From the NCBI GenBank assembly GCA_964631745.1, contig CAZVWV010000058.1, positions 1 through 21,824 of the forward strand: DNA of 21,824 nucleotides, written 5' to 3'. This document shows, piece after piece, positions 16,021 to 21,824 of this stretch. Position numbers and translations under genes: made by a program. Source of the DNA: CAZVWV01 sp964631745. Lineage in GTDB: Bacteria; Bdellovibrionota_C; UBA2361; JBGSMV01. Each line of letters opens with the position of its first letter. Positions within the stretch are counted from its first letter, which is position 1. Below the pieces are notes generated by a model, which had not been told where the DNA came from, made no database searches, and saw only the letters and a program-made list of their open reading frames with translations.

Positions 16021-19000
16021 TCAGGCAACATGCAGCACGTCTTTTGAGTCTTGATTGAAAAGCCTTGAGGGGCGTGAAAAGTTTCCTGGCTCCATAACGA
16101 TGCTATGGACAGTGGCTCCGGTGTTTTGATAGTTAGGGTCAGTTGCCACTATTTCAAACCCAAGCTCCAGATACCGTCCAAGGGCAGGGGTATCGGCCCA
16201 GCATAACGCCGTAATTTTATGCTGTTCATTAAACCTCTCGAGGGTGGCAGAGAATAGCGCCTCTCCGATGCCAAATCCTTTGGCGCCATGCCTAGCGTTG
16301 AAAGAACCAGCGTACAAGCTGCCATCCCCTTTAGGGGAAAGTCGCACGAACGCTGCAATCTTGTCGCTAGCAATGAACACAAAGAAACGTTCGTTCGGAT
16401 CGTGCAGAGCGTGACAAAGGTGCGTGTGAAAAAGTTCAGCCAATTTCGGGGGATACTGCCTCGTATTCCCATACGACATTTCCGTCATGGCGCTTGCCCA
16501 ATTCTCTGATAGCTCGTCGCCAGACAACATCAAAGTCGCAGTATTTCGAAAATCGGCAATGGAGTCAACTCCTACTCGCTTAAGCGCTTTGAAAACCGAA
16601 CCAAAAAGAATTATTTCATCATCAATCTGGTCTAAAGCTTGAGTCAGTCGCAGACTGGAGTCCACGGTTCTGAATTTTTCGTCTTTTGACCACTCAAGGA
16701 GTAGTTCGTTCGCACGATGTAAGAGATTTCGCGTTATCTCGCCGACTTTAAGTTCATCTGGTGTGGTCGCACAGTTTTTGCGAATGAACAAGTCAATTTC
16801 CTCGGCTCGGTCGCTAATCTGAATATATTTACTGAGTAGAATATTAACTGTATCGGTTGGCATACTTTCGCCGATACGTAATATAGCTTCTGCATATTGT
16901 GAATCTTCGGCATTAGCGAGAAACGCGCCCAGAATTTGATCGGCACACCCGCTATGTTGGAGTAACACCGCTCTCAATCTATCGTAGCCGTCGCAGTCTT
17001 GCATTGCCAGAAAGCGCATGAAATGGATCTGCGACTTGAGTGAGATACGGTTGAGGTCCACTCCCAGTTCTTCCTCAACTTTATTACGAAGTGGGACGTA
17101 ATGAAGTTGTCGGAGAAGTAGAGTCAGCTCAGCTATACCTTCAGAATCGAACGGATTTAGATGTTTATCGGAGGCTAATGACTCAATCGTTCGGCAAGCT
17201 AGCTTAGGACGGACTTTTCTTAGCTCCTCTTGCAATCGTTCTAGGTAGCACTGAATTTGTCTTGCAACAGGATCCTGACCATTTCTAAAGATCTGTTCTA
17301 GGACCACGTTTCCAGCATCTATTGCGTTCTGTTCTCTCTTTGTTGTTCGATAGCGATGAGTCTCGAAAGATTCGTTGTCATTGTATATTTCATTACCGGT
17401 AACGATTCGCCGATTCGTTTCTTCAACTATCGCTAGGGAAAGCGGAAATCCGCGACCATCCAGGTCGCTCTGAGAGGAATCAACGCTCGCTCCCTTAGCT
17501 AATTGAGAAGCGCCCAGAGAGCCAGTCAAAATCATTGAGCGAAATTCATAGGCATAATCAAATTGTTCTGACGTGTCTTTAGCCATCCGCATTAATGCCA
17601 GGCATTCTTCTAAGAGCTGCCGATCATGCGGATCGTGGTGTTCTGCGATCGCCGCTGGACCCTCGCGCGAGATATATTCAACAAACGCAGCCGTGAGACT
17701 ACCTAGCGCTAATCGCTTATCTCGTTGCGCGTTCTCTTCTGCGTCTGCATTATAGCGCTCCGCTTTTTCTGATATTCTAAGCGATCGCACTAGAGCCTTC
17801 CTCTGTATTTCGTTAATGCCCAACTCTAGTTCAGGGCCAGGAGCTTGATCGGGTAGCGCCCATCGCTTCGAAAATACCTTGCCCATCAGAGCAATCCAGT
17901 TTACCTCGGTAGGTCCCCGTAACAAGTAATGCATTGCCTGTTCCACTCTTGCGGTTTCCTTAATACTGGGACCGGTAGGTACCGGTAGGGTTTCGACGTC
18001 ACAAAATGCTATTTGTTTTGGATAGCCCGAATGATCGTATGCTGCGATTGCATCCTTGGCGATCCGACGCAGGTTCGACGTTTGCGGTGCCGAATCCGAG
18101 AGATCTACTCGCCTCTCAATCTCATCATCGCCGATATTTTTGTTCGCTAGCCTTCCCTCATGCAAGTCGCCGAATTTGTAAATACTTAAGCTGGGATCGC
18201 CTATTTCCTCCTGCACTCTGTTTAACGCAAGCTCCCCTACAAGCTGACCGAGTCGGGACCTAGAAGAGAGTTTATAGTTTTTGAGAACTTGCTCAATTAC
18301 AGCGATTGCTCTTTCGGCCCAATGCCCGTTAGCAACTGCATCGGCAGCAATCGTCGTTAGCTGATCGACTAGGTCCAATTGTGTGGGAAGACCGTAACGT
18401 CCAAGCAAATCTGTGAGTTTCTCGGGCAGGGCAGGGTCTGAGCGAAATCTCAGACTGAAGACTAGCAGGGTAACAAGGCTGGCCCCAATATTCCCTTGCA
18501 GCGTTGGGAGACGATTAGCGCGAGCTGCGAGTATAAGCGCATCTTCTATAGGCAAGCAGCTGGCGACATCCGGACTGCAAGAAAATAAAGCATCTCGTAA
18601 GCCGTGCGCCAACTTGTATGTGCCGCTATTGCGACTATTGGATGCTTCATCAGCGCTGAAGTAACTAATCAGTCGGTCTAAGAAGGCCGAAGTGGCGGTT
18701 ACATACTCATGGGTATATAGATAGGATGAACCTTTGCCCTCATTTAATGGATCTGCATTCGCTATTCGATGGCAAATCGCTCTTAATGCGCGTCCACTTC
18801 TACAATATGCCTGGTTCCACTCCTCTCGATTATAGGCACCACTCTGATTAAAGCTGGCGATGGTTGAGTAAGTTTCGAACTGCTGCCGTATACTATCGAA
18901 TAGTCTGTGGGCTGATTCGACTAGAGACGCTTCATGCCTTTGTCTAGAAGTGCGCTCGTGGCGAGGCGTAGCAAGCCCCGAAGCGGCCAGCCTCGGGGGG

Positions 19001-19086
19001 AGTTTAACTGTCTCCTCAGTCATACAGACGGACGATTTTTCAACCTGCGCGGGAACACTCTCACTTTTTGCAAGGTCTGCAACCAT
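16021..19086 (-). CDS. Large helical protein with C-terminal GNAT acetyltransferase domain (1021 aa)
   Basis: The C-terminal ~100 residues (898-1000) are a GNAT fold: strands NERFFVFIASDKIAAFVRLS, the acetyl-CoA loop HGAKGFGIGEALFSATLERF (motif A Q/RxxGxG type, here KGFGIG), strand ITALCWA, helix and turn NTPALGRYLELGFEIV-like (DTPALGRYLELGF). The preceding ~850 residues match nothing I know. They look alpha-helical and soluble, with repeated short amphipathic helices (e.g. LVTLLVFSLRF, LTELLLRQLHYVPL-like LTLLLRQLHYVPL, AIEDALILAARANRL-like), possibly a solenoid or scaffold. The first ~50 residues are charged and probably disordered. No signal peptide or membrane helix. ATG at 19086 is preceded by a dyad rather than a clear SD. 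Its size, far above usual GNATs (~150-200 aa), is the odd feature. The acetylated substrate is unknown. Confidence 0.75.
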   Translation of the reverse strand: MVADLAKSESVPAQVEKSSVCMTEETVKLPPRLAASGLATPRHERTSRQRHEASLVESAHRLFDSIRQQFETYSTIASFNQSGAYNREEWNQAYCRSGRALRAICHRIANADPLNEGKGSSYLYTHEYVTATSAFLDRLISYFSADEASNSRNSGTYKLAHGLRDALFSCSPDVASCLPIEDALILAARANRLPTLQGNIGASLVTLLVFSLRFRSDPALPEKLTDLLGRYGLPTQLDLVDQLTTIAADAVANGHWAERAIAVIEQVLKNYKLSSRSRLGQLVGELALNRVQEEIGDPSLSIYKFGDLHEGRLANKNIGDDEIERRVDLSDSAPQTSNLRRIAKDAIAAYDHSGYPKQIAFCDVETLPVPTGPSIKETARVEQAMHYLLRGPTEVNWIALMGKVFSKRWALPDQAPGPELELGINEIQRKALVRSLRISEKAERYNADAEENAQRDKRLALGSLTAAFVEYISREGPAAIAEHHDPHDRQLLEECLALMRMAKDTSEQFDYAYEFRSMILTGSLGASQLAKGASVDSSQSDLDGRGFPLSLAIVEETNRRIVTGNEIYNDNESFETHRYRTTKREQNAIDAGNVVLEQIFRNGQDPVARQIQCYLERLQEELRKVRPKLACRTIESLASDKHLNPFDSEGIAELTLLLRQLHYVPLRNKVEEELGVDLNRISLKSQIHFMRFLAMQDCDGYDRLRAVLLQHSGCADQILGAFLANAEDSQYAEAILRIGESMPTDTVNILLSKYIQISDRAEEIDLFIRKNCATTPDELKVGEITRNLLHRANELLLEWSKDEKFRTVDSSLRLTQALDQIDDEIILFGSVFKALKRVGVDSIADFRNTATLMLSGDELSENWASAMTEMSYGNTRQYPPKLAELFHTHLCHALHDPNERFFVFIASDKIAAFVRLSPKGDGSLYAGSFNARHGAKGFGIGEALFSATLERFNEQHKITALCWADTPALGRYLELGFEIVATDPNYQNTGATVHSIVMEPGNFSRPSRLFNQDSKDVLHVA

Positions 19087-19116
19087 CTCTAGACGACATC
19101 CAAATAATATCTAGAG
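19087..19116. promoter_or_regulatory. Operator-like inverted repeat before the GNAT/MarR operon
   Basis: CTCTAGA (19087-19093) and TCTAGAG (19110-19116), a perfect 7-bp inverted repeat with a 16-bp AT-rich spacer, touching the ATG at 19086. The centre-to-centre distance of 23 bp is about two helix turns. It is placed to overlap the promoter or leader, and suits autorepression by the MarR-like protein encoded in the operon (inference). Confidence 0.45.
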
Positions 19117-19161
19117 TTATGGCCATATGGAGTATCGCCGTGCGATTGGCCTCGGCGGAGT

Positions 19162-19344
19162 TTAAGAGTAGCGCAATTCGCTAGATAGAAGGTAGCCGAA
19201 AGCTGGGGATACGTACCCGTAATCATTAGGAAATATGATATTGCTGCCATGCCCCGCCCAATCAAGTTCGTGCCATCCGGGAAATTTATAGAAGAAGACG
19301 AGCCCGCACCGCCCGTGGAAGAATGACTTTACAAACACCCGCAA
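19162..19344 (-). CDS. Doubtful small ORF overlapping the end of the exported-protein gene (60 aa)
   Basis: Open frame beginning at a TTG within the last codons of the 152-aa gene, offset in frame. The sequence (KFPGWHELDWAGHGSNII, YGYVSPAFGYLLSS) is aromatic-rich and protein-like, but start and ribosome site are poor. It may be a small coupled gene, or the original 3' part of the upstream gene thrown out of frame. Confidence 0.25.
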   Translation of the reverse strand: MRVFVKSFFHGRCGLVFFYKFPGWHELDWAGHGSNIIFPNDYGYVSPAFGYLLSSELRYS

Positions 19345-19787
19345 TTATATTCGGTTCTAAATTTCGGACAAAGCTCTTTGTAAGTTCCACTTACGAACGG
19401 GATTAGCCCCACTTCATCCTTGTAAGCCTGCATCGTTTTGTTCTCCAGATTCGGATTGATCGAGACAAAGCCCTCAGCAAAGATAAGTCGCGTATCTCTT
19501 TCCATGGGCTCAGTAGGCCGGACTGACGGCGAAATCTCGTGCAGCACAAGGTAAGCCTCTTTAGACGCGAGTCTGGCAGGGATGGAGAGCAGTTTTGCGC
19601 TTTTAATTTTTGCAATGAGCTCTTGCAATTTGTTGGATTGATCCGGGGCTAGAGGCACGTACACATTCGGAAGGCCGTTACACAGCTTTCGAATGATTGT
19701 TGTTTCCGCGACTGGCTGGTACGCACTGAACGCGAGCTGGAGATGACCTAATAGTATTAGAGCGATAAAGGTTAATTTAATATTCAT
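19329..19787 (-). CDS. Unknown exported protein (152 aa)
   Basis: Starts at ATG 19787. Residues 1-22 form a clear Sec signal peptide, MNIKLTFIALILLGHLQLAFSA, with probable cleavage after FSA (about residue 22). The mature part has no family I recognise: TTIIRKLCNGLPNVYVPLA, a helical stretch NKLQELIAKIKSAKLLSI, EAYLVLHEISPSVRP, and a C-terminal cysteine cluster (ELCPKF.., YNCGCL) that, with Cys at ~36, could form disulphides in the periplasm. No lipobox cysteine directly follows the cleavage site. The ribosome site is weak (AGAG). The next gene to the right diverges from it. Confidence 0.6.
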   Translation of the reverse strand: MNIKLTFIALILLGHLQLAFSAYQPVAETTIIRKLCNGLPNVYVPLAPDQSNKLQELIAKIKSAKLLSIPARLASKEAYLVLHEISPSVRPTEPMERDTRLIFAEGFVSINPNLENKTMQAYKDEVGLIPFVSGTYKELCPKFRTEYNCGCL

Positions 19788-19915
19788 AATTATAGCTCTG
19801 CAACTGCGTCACGGAAAGCCCAATGATTTCCGCCGCTGCGCTGCCTAAAGCTGCAAGGCCAAAACATTAACACACAACTAACATTATAAAGATGATTTGA
19901 GGTTAGCAAATTGGG

Positions 19916-19921
19916 TATAAT
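19916..19921 (+). promoter_or_regulatory. Consensus -10 box just before the 252-aa gene
   Basis: TATAAT ends 9 nt before the ATG at 19931. No well-placed -35 is evident. Transcription would begin about 2-3 nt before the ATG, so the message would be essentially leaderless. Confidence 0.5.
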
Positions 19922-19930
19922 CCTTGAGAT

Positions 19931-20689
19931 ATGTTGGTTAGAAGTTCCACATCTTCAGCTCCTGGTTATTTGGGCGGCAGAGTTTCTGATATCGTTGAAG
20001 TAACGCGAAATTACTTTGACATGCAGGATTGGCGCCGCGCGAGAAACTCCGAGAATAACCCCGCCTTTATTGGCACTTGGCTGCTTCAGGATTCTGTCGC
20101 CAATTTCGAACGCGTGCTTGATCTAGTGATCGATGGACGCGTGGAGTTATTCACCGCCGAAGAAGGGATGCGCCGCGCAGCGGGGCGCGCACTTTCGGGT
20201 GATTGGATTAAATTATACAAGGAGGGCGAGTGTTTCTCTGCGGCGTTTCTAGGACCTTTCTTTCAAAAAACTAGAGCTCTAGAGCGACGAGCGTACGGCA
20301 TGCTCGCCAAAGAGAATGACAGCTCAGCGGTTGTACCACTGCTAGAAAGAAGGGATTGCGCCAAGAAATTGAGCGTCGCAGCTAAAGAAGTTCTCGAAAT
20401 TAATTTATACTCTACGCTTGAGGGTCACTCTAGTGAACTTGCGGGGCTGATGAAAGTCGTGCTCAAAAAAATGGCCGACTTCAAAAAGGCAGAAATAGGG
20501 CTGAATTACGTCAGCTCTCCAGAGTATGCCTTTGCGTACGTTGTTCAAGGGATAGTGCGGCGCATAGTAGGGAAGTCTGTACGAAAAGCTTCGCCTGCTA
20601 GCCCACATTCTGCGAGCGAATCAGTTCCCTGGCCGGATGATTCGGACTGTTCGGGGGTTATGGGCTTATCGGAGCCGGGCGGAATTTAG
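19931..20689 (+). CDS. Unknown protein (252 aa)
   Basis: Not recognised. It starts at ATG 19931 (MLVRSSTSSAPGYLGGRVSD). The body (~20-215) is soluble and helical in appearance: VSDIVEVTRNYFDMQDWRRARN, SVANFERVLDLVIDGRVELF, GMRRAAGRALSGDWIKLY, CAKKLSVAAKEVLEINLYS, ELAGLMKVVLKKMADFKKA. The C-terminal ~35 residues are rich in Ser, Pro and Asp (KASPASPHSASESVPWPDDSD) and probably disordered, then GVMGLSEPGGI. No signal peptide, membrane helix or catalytic motif is evident. A CTAGAGCTCTAG palindrome in the gene is probably chance. The next gene follows in the same direction after 106 nt and may be co-expressed. Confidence 0.6.
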   Translation: MLVRSSTSSAPGYLGGRVSDIVEVTRNYFDMQDWRRARNSENNPAFIGTWLLQDSVANFERVLDLVIDGRVELFTAEEGMRRAAGRALSGDWIKLYKEGECFSAAFLGPFFQKTRALERRAYGMLAKENDSSAVVPLLERRDCAKKLSVAAKEVLEINLYSTLEGHSSELAGLMKVVLKKMADFKKAEIGLNYVSSPEYAFAYVVQGIVRRIVGKSVRKASPASPHSASESVPWPDDSDCSGVMGLSEPGGI

Positions 20690-20795
20690 TTCTGAATTAA
20701 TTCTTAAATCGATTTTACTAGCGTTTTGTATCGGGGTAGAATGGCGGCTCGAGCATTTTTTTACTTGTTCTTAGTTGTAATTCAGGTAGTAAGAA

Positions 20796-21824
20796 ATGAG
20801 AACTTCTGCAAAGACTGGCAACCAATTTTTTCCAGTTCCCCCCAACGACACTAGTCCCCTGACGGGGGTCGTTCTAAACGGTAGAGGTGGGAATGGAACT
20901 CATGAATCCAAAAGTTTCGACAAAGAGCCGGGGCTCGAGGCTCTTTTTCCCGTTCAATTGCTTCCCATGGCAACGGAAAGGGACTCGTTGAGGGACGCTA
21001 TAGCTTCAGGTGACAATGTGCTAGTTATAGACCTGTTACGAAAGGAATATGCACTATGCGGTCGCCCTCGAGAAGTCTATGGCACGATATGGCTTCCGTA
21101 TAGAGCTTTCGAGCGCATCGAACGCCAACGCAAGCAAGAAATTTCAGATGGCAAATTGCAAATTCAAGAGAGCTCGCCAGAGATTACAATGACTTCGCTG
21201 CCGGTGTTTCCGAACCGGGTTTCGGTGGAGGCTTTAAAGCTGAGCGGCAAGCTCCCTTCTCAAACTGAGTCCTCCGAATTTATTATTCGCGGCTCTCAGA
21301 CAAGACTCTGCGATCGCTATATCCCAAAAGTAGACGGTCAGGCATGGATTACTCTTGCGCAGCTTACATACTTTTTCGCTACAAACACAGCCGTGCAGAG
21401 CGAGTATCCAAGTCCGCGCGGGGCGGCGAAAGGGATCTTTGAGAAGTTTGCGGCGGCACAACGCAGTGTAATCATAAGAAACTGGCCAGGTATTACCAAG
21501 GGCACGGGGGGCTTGAGGCCGCTCAATTATTTTCTTGCCCTACATGGGTACGAAAGTTTAGGCGCGCGGTCCGACCAGATTCAGTTTATTCAATCGCTCA
21601 GAGTTAGCCGTGAAACGGAGGTCTTTTTGATGTCGCCCGAGGTCTCGGTCTATGCTTCTGCCTCGAAAACTCGCACGAGGCCCACCGAGGATAATAATAT
21701 TTGGATGACCCGGCAAGATTTTGCAGTAATTCGAAGCGCGATTACTCGAGGTTGCGATCGTCGGCCTCCTGCCAACGGACCTATTTTTGTGGATGCTTAT
21801 TATATTCCGTCCGGCAGAATATTC
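20796..21824 (+). CDS. Unknown protein, C-terminus cut off by window edge
   Basis: Frame open from ATG 20796 to the last base (343 codons, no stop). Residues 1-~57 are Pro/Gly/Asn-rich and probably disordered (FFPVPPNDTSPLTGVVLNGR). From Met58 (20967) the chain looks folded: MATERDSLRDAIASGDNVLVIDLL, EYALCGRPREVYGTIWLPYRAFERIERQRKQ, IPKVDGQAWITLAQLTYFFATNT, SPRGAAKGIFEKFAAAQRSVIIRNWPGI, LRPLNYFLALHGYES, DNNIWMTRQDFAVIRSAI. I do not recognise a family. WITLAQLTYFF and WMTRQDFAVI are similar phrases about 180 residues apart, possibly a repeated small domain. A terminator-like hairpin lies within the first 50 codons, so Met58 could be the true start, though neither ATG has a good ribosome site. 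Confidence 0.6.
   Translation, partial: MRTSAKTGNQFFPVPPNDTSPLTGVVLNGRGGNGTHESKSFDKEPGLEALFPVQLLPMATERDSLRDAIASGDNVLVIDLLRKEYALCGRPREVYGTIWLPYRAFERIERQRKQEISDGKLQIQESSPEITMTSLPVFPNRVSVEALKLSGKLPSQTESSEFIIRGSQTRLCDRYIPKVDGQAWITLAQLTYFFATNTAVQSEYPSPRGAAKGIFEKFAAAQRSVIIRNWPGITKGTGGLRPLNYFLALHGYESLGARSDQIQFIQSLRVSRETEVFLMSPEVSVYASASKTRTRPTEDNNIWMTRQDFAVIRSAITRGCDRRPPANGPIFVDAYYIPSGRIF
20844..20873 (+). other. Stable hairpin in the 5' part of the last gene
   Basis: Outer arms AACGAC (20844-20849) and GTCGTT (20868-20873) enclose inner arms CCCC (20856-20859) and GGGG (20864-20867) with a TGAC loop. It lies 50 nt before the terminator-like hairpin. Confidence 0.4.
20922..20948 (+). terminator. Intrinsic-terminator-like hairpin inside the predicted ORF
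   Basis: AAAGAGCC (20922-20929) pairs perfectly with GGCTCTTT (20939-20946) over a 9-nt loop, and the T run 20944-20948 follows. It could end the 252-aa gene's transcript or act as an attenuator for the gene in which it lies. Confidence 0.45.

Noticed and set aside
17970..17995. Short direct repeat ACCGGTAGGT / ACCGGTAGGG
   Set aside because: It lies in the coding sequence for LPVPTGPS of the large protein and is explained by codon use; only two copies.
20270..20285. CTAGAGCTCTAG palindrome
   Set aside because: Inside an apparently intact coding region, single copy, no promoter nearby.
1..21824. CRISPR arrays, tRNA and rRNA genes
   Set aside because: No regularly spaced repeats, cloverleaf-like segments or rRNA signatures were noticed on either strand by eye.

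Overview
The window looks like a chromosomal stretch from an uncultured Gram-negative bacterium of moderate GC. A POTRA/outer-membrane-barrel type protein, predicted signal peptides and an E. coli-like SerA with an ACT domain support the Gram-negative reading. The mix of genes recalls the former Deltaproteobacteria or a related lineage, but nothing here fixes the taxon (inference, low confidence).

Left part (1-8517) is dense and metabolic. A truncated outer-membrane protein gene (minus) diverges from a VLCAD/ACAD9-type acyl-CoA dehydrogenase (plus). This converges on a D-2-hydroxyglutarate dehydrogenase-like flavoenzyme (minus), which diverges across only 42 bp from a serine pathway in two genes: a fused SerB-SerA (phosphoserine phosphatase plus phosphoglycerate dehydrogenase with ACT domain) overlapping by one base with a SerC-type aminotransferase. 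Together these would convert 3-phosphoglycerate to L-serine, and the divergent flavoenzyme could oxidise the 2-hydroxyglutarate that SerA makes as a by-product. A TetA-like MFS efflux gene closes this block.

Middle part (8518-13732) is accessory and decaying. It holds two small unknown genes, an inverted-repeat element built from CACAAAG/CACGAAG units, a remnant of a gene whose paralogue lies 1.2 kb away, a 90-aa unknown gene with a consensus promoter directly at its ATG, a HigA antitoxin whose HigB toxin survives only as a tail, a gene broken by a frameshift and an in-frame TAG, and a 593-aa protein with a DHH-phosphoesterase-like N-terminal half and an unknown C-terminal half.

Right part (13733-21824) begins with about 970 bp poor in genes that contains a terminator-like hairpin and a distant 13-bp inverted repeat. 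It continues with a two-gene minus-strand operon: a 1021-aa largely helical protein ending in a GNAT acetyltransferase domain, then a 432-aa protein with two MarR-type winged helices and a degenerate GNAT-like tail. A 7-bp inverted repeat sits directly before the operon start. A small exported protein and two unknown plus-strand genes follow, the last running off the window.

Several genes (starts at 4334, 8517, 10121, 19931) have a -10-like hexamer ending 7-10 bp before the ATG, suggesting leaderless or near-leaderless transcripts.
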